Of a DNA stretch of 64,000 nucleotides, positions 35,779-43,766 are shown one piece after another; position 1 is the stretch's first letter, and every line of letters begins with the position of its first letter. A program made the position numbers and the translations under genes. The notes under the pieces were generated by a model. That model ran no database searches, was not told the origin of the DNA, and was given only the letters and a program-made list of their open reading frames with translations. Origin of the DNA: Planctomycetota bacterium (GTDB lineage: Bacteria; Planctomycetota; Planctomycetia; Pirellulales; Pirellulaceae); contig JAJDEH010000298.1 in the NCBI GenBank assembly GCA_029259935.1, forward strand, positions 1-64,000. The letters are read 5' to 3'.

Positions 35779-37491
35779 ATGGGCCTTGGGTCGTCGCTGT
35801 ACGTGATCAAAGGGAAAGACCAAGGTAAACGCTTCGACCTGGAAGCGTCGATCCTCGGAATTGGGCGCGATAGCTCCAATCCTATCCAATTGCGCGACAC
35901 CGAGGTTTCGCGCCGGCACGCCGAAATTCGCCTTGAAGGCGATGCTCTTTCGCTGATCGATCTGAGCAGTTCCAACGGAACCTATGTCAACAGCGAACTG
36001 ATACAGCGGCATTCCCTGTGCAACGGCGACCGGGTGCAAATCGGTCGCACGATCATGATCTTCACGGGCCCCGAAAAGACCTCGTCGCATGCCGTCGAGA
36101 GCGAAGTGGATATCATCGAGCGGGGTCCAAGCAGTGCCAGTTCACGGATCGTCAAGACGATCGGCCCGGAAGAAGGTAGCAAGATCATCGGCGAAGGGAC
36201 CGACGCCGACAGTCCCTGGCTGGCGCGGGCCCGTAGCAATTTACAAATCATGTACCGCACGGCGCTCGCGGTCAGCCATACGCTGGACATCGATCAACTG
36301 CTGAACCGCATTTTGGAATTGATTTTCGAATGGGTTGAATCCGACCGCGGCTGCATCATGCTGGTCGATCCCGACTCGGACGATCTACAAGCCAAAGCCA
36401 CGAAAACGCGGGAAGGGATCGATCCGGCCGCTCATATCGAAATCAGCCGCACCATTCTCGATTACGTGTTGAATAACGAAGAGGGAGTGATGACCAGCGA
36501 TGCGCGCGAGGACGATCGCTGGGAAGCGGCTCGCAGCATCCTAAAAATCGGGGTACGTGAAGCTATTTGCGTCCCAATGCAAGGCCGCTATGGCATCGTC
36601 GGCGTCATCTATATCGACACGTTTACGCCACCCGGGCGCGTCATCCAGCAACGACTTACCAACAAGTTTTCCGAAGACCATTTGAAGTTGATGGTAGCGA
36701 TCGGACATCAGGCCGCGCTGGCCGTCGAAGACACTTCCTACTACTCCGGCATGGTGCAGGCCGAGCGTTTAGCCGCGATGGGACAAACCATCGCGACACT
36801 TTCCCATCACATCAAAAACATCCTGCAAGGCATCCGGGGTGGCAGTTACTTGATCGAGGAGGGACTGAAGTCGAGCGAAACCGACGTGGTGCAGCGCGGC
36901 TGGCGGATCGTCGAGAAGAACCAGGAGAAGATTTCCAACCTGGTCATGGACATGCTCACGTTCAGCAAGGAACGCCAGCCGGACATGGTTCCGTCGCACA
37001 TGAATCAAGTCGCGGGCGACGTCGTGGAACTGATGCAGGCCCGTGCCAAAGAGGCCGAAGTGCAACTTGATTGGAAGCCCGACGAGCGAATGCCCGAGTT
37101 GACGTTTGATCCCGATGCTTTGCATCGCGCGATCCTGAACGTGGTCACCAACGCCATTGACGCCTGTGCGAGCGAGGAAGCGGCGCGAGTCGCGGTAACG
37201 ACACTTTATTTGAAGACCAAGAGCGTCGTGCAAGTGGTCGTGGAAGACAACGGAGAAGGCATCGCGCCAGAGGACGTGCGAAAGGTTTTTTCGATGTTTG
37301 AATCAGGCAAGGGCAGTCGTGGAACCGGGCTGGGCCTGCCGGTGAGCCAAAAGATCCTTCGCGAGCATGACGGAGACATTCGGGTGGAAAGCGAAGTGGG
37401 CGTGGGCAGCAAGTTCATTCTCGAACTGCCGGCCATCACGCCGGGCTATGGCGGAACCGAAGACACGCTGACCGGAGACACGGAAGGATAA
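35779..37491 (+). CDS. Cytosolic sensor histidine kinase with FHA and GAF domains
   Basis: About 570 residues from the ATG at 35779; the frame also extends five residues to a TTG at 35764. Residues (numbered from 35764) about 12-100 are an FHA domain with GRDSSN, SRRHAEI and SSNGTYVN, which binds phosphothreonine. Residues about 170-323 are a GAF domain. The kinase core follows with H-box TLSHHIKNILQGI (His348 or 349 the acceptor), N-box NVVTNAIDAC, VEDNGEGIAPED, MFESGKGSRGTGLGLPVSQ and final GSKFILELP. No membrane segment. FHA binding suggests the kinase listens to Ser/Thr phosphorylation, which is abundant in this lineage. Its stop is 61 bases from the end of the convergent ubiquitin-like operon, so a functional tie is only positional. 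Confidence 0.9.
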   Translation: MGLGSSLYVIKGKDQGKRFDLEASILGIGRDSSNPIQLRDTEVSRRHAEIRLEGDALSLIDLSSSNGTYVNSELIQRHSLCNGDRVQIGRTIMIFTGPEKTSSHAVESEVDIIERGPSSASSRIVKTIGPEEGSKIIGEGTDADSPWLARARSNLQIMYRTALAVSHTLDIDQLLNRILELIFEWVESDRGCIMLVDPDSDDLQAKATKTREGIDPAAHIEISRTILDYVLNNEEGVMTSDAREDDRWEAARSILKIGVREAICVPMQGRYGIVGVIYIDTFTPPGRVIQQRLTNKFSEDHLKLMVAIGHQAALAVEDTSYYSGMVQAERLAAMGQTIATLSHHIKNILQGIRGGSYLIEEGLKSSETDVVQRGWRIVEKNQEKISNLVMDMLTFSKERQPDMVPSHMNQVAGDVVELMQARAKEAEVQLDWKPDERMPELTFDPDALHRAILNVVTNAIDACASEEAARVAVTTLYLKTKSVVQVVVEDNGEGIAPEDVRKVFSMFESGKGSRGTGLGLPVSQKILREHDGDIRVESEVGVGSKFILELPAITPGYGGTEDTLTGDTEG

Positions 37492-37500
37492 CGCGTGCTT

Positions 37501-37522
37501 CTCCCCCTTTACCAAGGGGGAG
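37501..37522. terminator. Hairpin between convergent operons
   Basis: CTCCCCCTT (37501-37509) and AAGGGGGAG (37514-37522) form a 9-bp stem with a 4-base loop, between the stop of the histidine kinase gene and the end of the RING-like gene. There is no clear T-run, so it may be a copy of the interspersed palindromic repeat that incidentally separates the units. Confidence 0.5.
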
Positions 37523-37552
37523 CTTCGAGCATGGATTGTTGTCAGTTGATTG

Positions 37553-38365
37553 CTACCTACTAAACTTGGTCTGGCCGCAACCGTAGGTAGAACACGCGCC
37601 ATAATACTCCCAACAATCCCCGTGATGCGGCGTTTTACAATTGCGGCATGTGACCAGGTCGGACGTGATCGAATCGCCGCAGATTTGGCAGATCATCTCG
37701 TTGATCACGAGCGGTTGGGATTGGTCGAGGAACTCAATGCCGTCGGCTTGAGTCGCCATCGCATGTTCGTAGAGTTCCAATCCCCGCTGGGTAAATCGTT
37801 TCAACTCCTCGTATTCGTGTAGCACACCCTGCACTTTCACCTGCAGTCTGCCGTTGCTCCACAAGACGTACAGATCGCGAACCGGCGACACCTCCCGCAA
37901 TCGATTAATGGCCTGCTGCACTTGTAGGCTGAGCAGGTTTCGGACCAGCGCCTGCGAGCCGCCACGAATGATGTATTCGTCGTCGAAGTGCTGGTGGCCG
38001 ATCTCGATATCCTGAGTGCCGAACAATTTGCCCAGGCGACGAAACAGCCGCTCGGGAAATATCTCGCACAGCAACCGGTCGTCAGGCCAAGTTATATGCA
38101 TGCGCGTAAAATAGCGGCGATAATCGCCACCCGTGGACTGCAAATCGACCAAAACCTCAACGCCATCTTGCACGAATCGCGCCGAGGGACCGCGCGTATC
38201 AAAAACTCCGCTGCTGCGATGAAAAGTGCCGTCAAGATCGTTGGCCAGTCGGCGAAATCCTGCATTCAAATTCAAATGTCGCGACCAGACAGTCCACAAC
38301 GAAACCCCGATCAGACCGACCGCGATGATGAGAATGATTGCGAAAACGGACCCGGGATTTGTCAC
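37553..38365 (-). CDS. Membrane-anchored protein with C-terminal RING-like zinc module (candidate E3)
   Basis: A 270-residue protein from a GTG start. One membrane helix at residues about 7-27, then a soluble domain (about 40-220) that shares the pattern MHI-x-WPD-x-RL and a following long helix with the paralogue at 38884. The C-terminus carries eight candidate zinc ligands in RING-like order: Cys226 and 229, Cys240 and 243, His247/248 and Cys251, Cys258 and 263. This spacing fits prokaryotic RING/treble-clef families described in planctomycetes. RINGs in eukaryotes present the E2-modifier thioester to substrates, so in this operon it is a candidate E3 placed at the membrane. It is the last gene of the cluster. 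Confidence 0.82.
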   Translation of the reverse strand: MTNPGSVFAIILIIAVGLIGVSLWTVWSRHLNLNAGFRRLANDLDGTFHRSSGVFDTRGPSARFVQDGVEVLVDLQSTGGDYRRYFTRMHITWPDDRLLCEIFPERLFRRLGKLFGTQDIEIGHQHFDDEYIIRGGSQALVRNLLSLQVQQAINRLREVSPVRDLYVLWSNGRLQVKVQGVLHEYEELKRFTQRGLELYEHAMATQADGIEFLDQSQPLVINEMICQICGDSITSDLVTCRNCKTPHHGDCWEYYGACSTYGCGQTKFSR

Positions 38366-38414
38366 CGTGAGTAGCCCCTACGAAAAGTACCGCCCAAGCA
38401 AGGACGTCCCAGCG

Positions 38415-38753
38415 TCAAATTACATAGAAAAAAATGATCCATATCATTATGGGGAAAGGTATCCAAAGAAAGGTTGCACACAACAGGCCCACCAACGCAC
38501 ACTCTTGCCGAAAGGGGAGTTGCAAATTGGAGAAGCCCCATGCCAGTACGATAACGAGCATCGTAAAGAACGGCGCAATCGAAGCGAACAAGAAGCAGCC
38601 ATGCACGGTCAACTCCGGACCAAGGAAATTGGTCAACTGACAAAGGTAATGGACCACAGCGAACAGCACACAACAAAACAAGATTGCCCAATTGAGCTTC
38701 TTGAACGAATACTGCCATCGTCGCTGTTGGGGATGGTGCTGCGATGTGGACAT
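38415..38753 (-). CDS. Small polytopic membrane protein inside the ubiquitin-like operon
   Basis: A 112-residue protein with a short polar N-terminus and three or four hydrophobic segments (AILFCCVLFAVVHYLC, CFLFASIAPFFTMLVIVLAW, ALVGLLCATFLW, PIMIWIIFFYVI). No family recognised. It lies between the two RING-like genes in the same direction, with gaps of 130 and 49 bases. A longer frame on another reading covers the area but lacks family sequence. Its position suggests a membrane partner for the RING-like proteins; evidence for function is only positional. Confidence 0.55.
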   Translation of the reverse strand: MSTSQHHPQQRRWQYSFKKLNWAILFCCVLFAVVHYLCQLTNFLGPELTVHGCFLFASIAPFFTMLVIVLAWGFSNLQLPFRQECALVGLLCATFLWIPFPIMIWIIFFYVI

Positions 38754-38883
38754 GACCTATAGGAGGCCAAGGCCTCAAACCCAATTCAAACGATCTTGTA
38801 GGTGGACTCCGCTGAGGCCAGATCAATGCGTCTTCGGCCTCTTCTAGAGTCCTTCCTCATGCCTTGCAATCGACGATCAAAAA

Positions 38884-39705
38884 TCAAGAGTCACCCGCCG
38901 GACCCGCAAGTTTGGGAACGACAAACCGCTGCTCCTGGCAGCCGTACACCGCGCAGCAACCGTAGTATTGCCAACAGTCCATGTGATGCGGCGTCTTGCA
39001 GCGGCGACAGAAAATCATGTCCGTGGTGATGTCGTCGCCGCAGATCTGACATGTTGCCGCGGAGATTACCTGCACCGTCTCGTCTTCCACGAACGAGATG
39101 CCAACCATCCGTGTGAGCATCGCCTGATCGTATAGCTCGAGCGAAAGCTGGGTGAATTCTTCTAATTCCGCAAATCGGCGAATGTAGGTCGGCTTCTTGA
39201 TCAGGATGCGGCCACGATGAATTGCGAAGTAGGCGTCGGGTATTCCCAAAAGATGACGCAACCGATCGATTTGCCAGCGCACGCCATCGCTGAGAAAAAT
39301 CAAGGCCGTATCCTCATGATTGGCGCGGATGGTGTAGGTTTTGTCAAAATCGGCGTCGCCTGAATCCATTTCGTGCATTCCGCGAAACGTTCGCGTGTTG
39401 GCGAATTGCCGTTGAGGGAACACCTCCAGGCGCAGCCGAGAATCGGGCCAATTGATGTGCATTTGGGTGAATTGCCCACCACCGCCCGCGTTGTAGGTGT
39501 TGAGCAGCACGCTTGTCGCCCCGTATTGGAAACGCACGCTCGGGTGACTGAGCCACCCCGCGGGCAGGCATACGCCCCCATAGCGCTGAGCCAGCGCCTG
39601 ATACGACTTGTTCCAGTTATCGGCGCGAGCTTGTGCCTTCGAAGCGAACGCCACCAACACGATGACGACCACCACAAGTACACCAAAGGCCAGAAAACAT
39701 TCCAC
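38884..39705 (-). CDS. Second membrane-anchored RING-like protein (candidate E3)
   Basis: Start chosen at the GTG at 39703-39705 because AAGGA stands 6 bases before it and the protein then begins directly with a membrane helix, as its paralogue does; a GTG at 39789 overlapping the upstream stop would add 28 residues. About 273 residues. The soluble domain has QMHINWPDSRLRLEVFPQR, matching the paralogue at 37553. The C-terminal module reads CQIC, then FCRRC, then HHMDCW and CCAVYGC, again a two-site RING-like arrangement, here with an extra Cys. The tail after it is short. Two paralogous, membrane-placed RING-like proteins imply either two target sets or a heterodimeric ligase, as inference. 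Confidence 0.82.
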   Translation of the reverse strand: MECFLAFGVLVVVVIVLVAFASKAQARADNWNKSYQALAQRYGGVCLPAGWLSHPSVRFQYGATSVLLNTYNAGGGGQFTQMHINWPDSRLRLEVFPQRQFANTRTFRGMHEMDSGDADFDKTYTIRANHEDTALIFLSDGVRWQIDRLRHLLGIPDAYFAIHRGRILIKKPTYIRRFAELEEFTQLSLELYDQAMLTRMVGISFVEDETVQVISAATCQICGDDITTDMIFCRRCKTPHHMDCWQYYGCCAVYGCQEQRFVVPKLAGPAGDS

Positions 39706-39788
39706 AGGAATTCCTTGGGAGAAACGACTATATTTGATCCCCAACCGCGGCTTGCGGCGAGGCTCATTTCCCCATTTTGCCGAATTCA

Positions 39789-40484
39789 CTACCCAATGTA
39801 CAGAATATCGTCGTCTTCATCGGGCTGGACCCGCCGGGGCGGAACTCGACGAGGCGGCAGACTGCCCCGGCCCTCGGCCGACTGGGGAATCGGTGTGTCT
39901 TCACCGATGTAGAACACGCCAGCATCTTCTTTGCCCGCAGGCAGGTTGATTTCCGTCTCGCCGCGCCGCTCGTACCGAATGACGTTGGACTTCGCGGGAG
40001 CCGATTTATCCCGCAACGGGCGGTGGTCCAGCGGCAGCCGTAGCGTATTTTCTTCCTCGAACCAATTTTTTGCCGTGTAATTCACCGCTTTGTCTTCGGT
40101 GACGTGGGCCATCCGCGCCAGATCCCACAATCGTTCGACGACCACATCCAAGGTGATGTCCTTTTCCCAGGGCAGGCCAATTTGCTTCAGGTTGATAAAG
40201 CCGCTGAACGAGATATTGGGGTGAAAAATCGGCGTCAGCCAACGAATGTCGGGACCCCGCTCGGGGTACGAATAGGGCAAGCGAATGTCGCAGCGGTGCA
40301 ATTCGATGATTTCGACTTCCTCGCCGGAGCTGCCGCGCGCCACTCCTTTGCCACGAAAGGTGACGGTATATCGTTCTGGCGGCTCGCCGGTGGTCTCGAA
40401 ATCGAACAGCGTGCTGGCCGCTTTTAGGGCTTGGATCGCTTCAAAGTCGGACTTTAACCGGTCCTGTCGATTTGGCTGAACCAC
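39789..40484 (-). CDS. Catalytically dead E2 (UEV-like) ubiquitin-conjugating-fold protein
   Basis: A 231-residue protein from a GTG. It is paralogous to the active E2 at 44377: an N-terminal helix block (QDRLKSDFEAIQALK), the strand YTVTFRGKG, then TPIFHPNISFSGFINL with the HPN tripeptide at 88-90. The residue at the catalytic Cys position is Asn98, so it cannot form a thioester. This is the situation of eukaryotic UEV proteins, which pair with an active E2 to orient the modifier. The protein continues with a basic/proline linker and ends DEDDDILYIG, closely resembling the C-terminal tail EDPDILFIE of the active E2. Stop codon overlaps the frame of the next gene by one base. Confidence 0.88.
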   Translation of the reverse strand: MVQPNRQDRLKSDFEAIQALKAASTLFDFETTGEPPERYTVTFRGKGVARGSSGEEVEIIELHRCDIRLPYSYPERGPDIRWLTPIFHPNISFSGFINLKQIGLPWEKDITLDVVVERLWDLARMAHVTEDKAVNYTAKNWFEEENTLRLPLDHRPLRDKSAPAKSNVIRYERRGETEINLPAGKEDAGVFYIGEDTPIPQSAEGRGSLPPRRVPPRRVQPDEDDDILYIG

Positions 40485-40585
40485 AATTGGATCCTCAATG
40501 TTTCAAGATTCACGGCAAACAGCCGTCGTTGGACCACGGCGGAAGGGCATCCCCATTTGGGTGGGATTCATTGGAGTCCACGCCG

Positions 40586-41998
40586 CTACTCCGAGTTGTT
40601 ATTCGTCTTGTCGTCACTTTCCTCGGAAGAATCTTTGTAATCTTCTTCCTCTTCTTCGTCCTCTTCCTTTCTCATGGCCACCGCGGCACCGATGCCGACT
40701 AGCGCCAGCACGACGACAATGACACCAACCGTGATATAGGCTAACCAGCTTTGCTCTTTGGGGGCGGTCTCCGAACCCTTCTTATCAGAGCCTATTCCTA
40801 GCTTTTCCTCCAGTTTTGCAATCTCGGTTTTTTTTGCTGTTAGGTCCTCTTTAGTTTTTCCTAAGTTCTTCTCAGCCGTCTTCCGCTTGTCTTCTTCCGT
40901 CTCGAAACGGTTCTGGAGCGTTTTCTTTTCCTGCTTCAAATCCGCAACTTGACTTTTGAGATCCATGGTGACCGCATTATGGCCCGCGTTGGCCGCCTTT
41001 GACTCACGCAGTTGTCCCTTGAGATCCTCAAAAGCATCGACTAGTCCGGGGCCTCCTTTCATTTCGGATGCAATACTTCGCAGCATCTCTCGCTGTGCGG
41101 ACAGCCGCGTTTCGTTGTAGTCGTCTCTCGTCAAAGCCTTGATCGACCGTTCCAGTTCGGCGATCTGCTTATTTTGCTTTTCGATCTCGGTCTGGTCTTC
41201 CGGCTTGGGAGCGATCAGTTGCCATGCAATGAGGCAGATCACCATGAACTGCATCGTCAGCATGCCCATAATCACCGGCCCTTGCCAAGGGTTTCTTGGC
41301 TCGGCAATGTTGACCACCGGAGGAGCGGACGGCCCGACTTGTCCCGCAATGAATCTAGGATCGGATGACATGGTTAGCTTGCCTTCGAGTTGACAGGTAA
41401 AGATTTCGAGTTCGTGGCGACGAAACCGAGACGCGATAAAGTAAAATCCGCCGGTCCGCCGAATACGTTGCTGCGGGTCACCGGTCCACATAAACATGCC
41501 CCGATCACGGCGGCAAGGGTCGATGACCAGCGCCAAATCGAGCGGCCGGTTGAAAAAATTGTCGCAGATGAACATGTCCATCCCAGACAGAAATACGCCC
41601 CAATCGGGATGCGTGTGATACCAACCGACCATCTGCAAGTCTTCGGGAAACTCGTCGCGCTCGCGCGAAATTTGTTCCCATGTATCATGAGTAAATTTGA
41701 AGCTGCCCTTGGTGGCCTCGTAATGTTGCGCACGTAGGCTGTCGGTGACGACCACGAACGGATGGCCGTCTTCATCCTCATATTGCCCGCCCAACAACAC
41801 CCCGCCCAATTCGACGCTAGTATCTTCCAATGCATGCGCCTCCATGTCGCGCATGACATCGAGATCCACGAAAATCGGTAAGTCTTCTTCGCGCGGCGCA
41901 GCATGGGGAACCACCGCATAATGCTTGTTTCGGTCCGGACGCAAATGGACCTCGGGACGAGCTTCCTCGACATCGCCGAATTGAATGTCTGCGTCCAT
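40586..41998 (-). CDS. Membrane-anchored JAMM isopeptidase with coiled-coil region
   Basis: A 470-residue protein. Residues about 40-200 form a JAB/MPN domain with the complete JAMM metal motif: Glu63 (VELGGVLLGG), His128 and His130, Ser138 and Asp141 in WYHTHPDWGVFLSGMD. This is the zinc site of deubiquitinases such as Rpn11 and AMSH and cleaves isopeptide bonds. A first membrane helix lies at about 241-263, a heptad-rich coiled coil at about 267-400 (with Lys/Glu runs), a second membrane helix at about 418-441, and a strongly acidic tail ends the protein (EEDEEEEED). The second JAMM gene of the operon encodes only the soluble enzyme, so this one may act as a membrane-bound remover or sensor of the modifier. 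Confidence 0.9.
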   Translation of the reverse strand: MDADIQFGDVEEARPEVHLRPDRNKHYAVVPHAAPREEDLPIFVDLDVMRDMEAHALEDTSVELGGVLLGGQYEDEDGHPFVVVTDSLRAQHYEATKGSFKFTHDTWEQISRERDEFPEDLQMVGWYHTHPDWGVFLSGMDMFICDNFFNRPLDLALVIDPCRRDRGMFMWTGDPQQRIRRTGGFYFIASRFRRHELEIFTCQLEGKLTMSSDPRFIAGQVGPSAPPVVNIAEPRNPWQGPVIMGMLTMQFMVICLIAWQLIAPKPEDQTEIEKQNKQIAELERSIKALTRDDYNETRLSAQREMLRSIASEMKGGPGLVDAFEDLKGQLRESKAANAGHNAVTMDLKSQVADLKQEKKTLQNRFETEEDKRKTAEKNLGKTKEDLTAKKTEIAKLEEKLGIGSDKKGSETAPKEQSWLAYITVGVIVVVLALVGIGAAVAMRKEEDEEEEEDYKDSSEESDDKTNNNSE

Positions 41999-42001
41999 TA
42001 A

Positions 42002-42568
42002 CTAACCAACCCGCTCGAGGCCCACGGCGGCATCTGGGTACTCTTTTAACAACTGGCGGTACGTTTCGACATGAGCCATTAGATTCTTGAGTACGGACGA
42101 ACGGCGAAGGTTGCCGACCGAAACGCGGCACCTGGGACAAAGCGTGATCGGCACCTTCAACACCGAGTCGCGGCCGTGGAGCTCCCCGGCGTCCCTCGAT
42201 TGGACAAAAATCCACATCCACAGTGGTGCAAACAAGAGCATGGGCAACAAACTCCAGACACTCGGTCCGCGGTTGCGGACCCACCGCCGTTCCAGTTCCA
42301 CGATACACACCACGGTGTCCTTGGTCGGCGACGAGCATTCGACGCAGATTTCCGTGGGTAACTCGCCGTTGGATATTTTCTTCAAGACCATCTCAGCGGC
42401 GTTCGTGACGAACGTGTCTTGCCCCGCGGATCGCTTCAATGCCGTTAGACGCGGAACATCGTTCACGTTTCCACAGCGACACTTCGCCTGGGTTCCGGCC
42501 ATCGTCGCCGATACCCCGATTCGCGCTCCGCATTCACAATCGATGTGGAATTCCACCTGCAAACCCAA
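42002..42568 (-). CDS. Zinc-ribbon membrane protein of the ubiquitin-like operon
   Basis: A 188-residue protein, 3 bases upstream of the membrane JAMM gene and 14 downstream of the E1-like gene, so clearly in the operon. Residues 11-32 form a Cys pair set (C11-x-C13 and C30-x-C32) that matches a zinc ribbon. A second set (Cys75, Cys78 ... Cys144, Cys147) brackets a membrane helix (about 106-122), so the halves of that ribbon flank the membrane or the helix is a hairpin. No enzyme motif. The N-terminal ribbon resembles the one at the C-terminus of the E1-like protein (Cys307/309/329/332), which may let them interact. Function not recognised. Confidence 0.75.
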   Translation of the reverse strand: MGLQVEFHIDCECGARIGVSATMAGTQAKCRCGNVNDVPRLTALKRSAGQDTFVTNAAEMVLKKISNGELPTEICVECSSPTKDTVVCIVELERRWVRNRGPSVWSLLPMLLFAPLWMWIFVQSRDAGELHGRDSVLKVPITLCPRCRVSVGNLRRSSVLKNLMAHVETYRQLLKEYPDAAVGLERVG

Positions 42569-42582
42569 TGTGTCCCGGTGAC

Positions 42583-43749
42583 TTAGAACTCAAAATTTGA
42601 GCGATCCGCCGCCAACTGAAAAAAGTGTTCATCCGAATCGCTCGCCACTCTGACAGTATCGTACGGGGGAACGCCAAGCGCGGCCAACTTTTCTTTCGCC
42701 AAATCCGAGTCGGCGGCAACGACATGTTCTATATTTGGACGCGCCGTTTCGCCGCACTGGGGGCACTTGGCGTCCGCCATGCCCACCAGTTGAGCAGGTT
42801 TCATGACGGATTCGCTACGACCGCATTGGCAGTCGAGCGAGACGATCAGATCGCGATCGAGCGCGAGCTTGAGCGGTGAGTCGTTTGGGAAGTGTTCACG
42901 GGCGAGATTGAACAAATCTTGGGCCGTGTTCTCTTGAGACGAAAGCGGCAGGTCGATCGCTTCGGGATACGTCTCGTGACTTAAACAATCTTCCTTGTGT
43001 GGATAATTCGTACTATAGAATTTGTTCGCGACGCCGTTGTAAACCAGGGCGGCTCCGGCGGCCACGTCCATGCCGTGAATTAGTTTCAGGGCTTCTTGGG
43101 TTTGCAATCCGCCGATCATCGACGCAATCGTGGGAGCCGTCGGCACCTTGCCAGCCAAAATATCTTCGTGTCGCAGCAGCGGGCAACTGTAGCGCAAGTT
43201 GATCAGCCGGTAGTCGTTTTCGGTCATCGCGCATTCATAGCACGCGCCGTCGGGCGGGACGAAAACCTTGGCCACGCCATTGATCTCTTGAATGCCGCCG
43301 TCGATCCAGGGCGTGGTCACTTTCCAGCAACACCGATTGACCCACAACCGCGCCTCGCGATTGTCCAGGCAGCCAATCACGACGTTGACATCGCGAAACA
43401 ACCCCAGCCCGACATCCGTGATAATGTTGGCGTCCATCGGGTGGACACGCGTGTCGGGGTTAAGATCATGGATCGCCTCGGCGGCAACTTCGGCCTTCGA
43501 CCGGCCTCGATCTCGCTGACGAAAAAGCACACTGCGGGTCAGGTTGGAATCTTCGATCTTGTCGAAATCGACGACGTAAACCTGGCCCACGCCAAGCAGC
43601 GCCAAGTTTTTGAGTACTTCGTTTCCCAGCGCGCCCGCGCCCACGACCAGAATTTTGGCTGCCGCCAACTTCTCCTGATCCCACCAAGCAATAAGACGAA
43701 GACGCGAATACCGATCGTCGTCGTCGATGACCAGAGGTTCGTCCGACAT
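42583..43749 (-). CDS. E1-like ubiquitin-activating (ThiF/MoeB fold) enzyme with C-terminal zinc ribbon
   Basis: A 388-residue protein. Nucleotide-binding Rossmann motif VVGAGALGNEV (36-46), acidic strand end YVVDFDKIEDSNLTRS with the Arg72 finger, then RGRSKAEVAAEAI and CLDNREAR typical of E1 and ThiF. CYEC at 170-173 sits where MoeB/ThiF have zinc ligands, and Cys189 in RYSCPLLRHED is a candidate catalytic Cys; TAPTIASMIGGLQTQEALKLI ends the adenylation domain, as in E1s. A C-terminal extension (about 290-388) has a zinc ribbon (Cys307, 309, 329, 332) and a helical tail. It should adenylate the C-terminal Gly of the ubiquitin-like protein and pass it to the E2. Clear in family, inferred in substrate. 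Confidence 0.92.
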   Translation of the reverse strand: MSDEPLVIDDDDRYSRLRLIAWWDQEKLAAAKILVVGAGALGNEVLKNLALLGVGQVYVVDFDKIEDSNLTRSVLFRQRDRGRSKAEVAAEAIHDLNPDTRVHPMDANIITDVGLGLFRDVNVVIGCLDNREARLWVNRCCWKVTTPWIDGGIQEINGVAKVFVPPDGACYECAMTENDYRLINLRYSCPLLRHEDILAGKVPTAPTIASMIGGLQTQEALKLIHGMDVAAGAALVYNGVANKFYSTNYPHKEDCLSHETYPEAIDLPLSSQENTAQDLFNLAREHFPNDSPLKLALDRDLIVSLDCQCGRSESVMKPAQLVGMADAKCPQCGETARPNIEHVVAADSDLAKEKLAALGVPPYDTVRVASDSDEHFFQLAADRSNFEF

Positions 43750-43766
43750 GAACTTTTTACTTTGAG

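Noticed and set aside
42583..43749. E1-like gene as ordinary thiamine or molybdopterin sulfur-transfer ThiF/MoeB
   Set aside because: The setting with HPN-type E2s, RING-like proteins and JAMM enzymes is not that of ThiS or MoaD pathways, although a shared chemistry remains.
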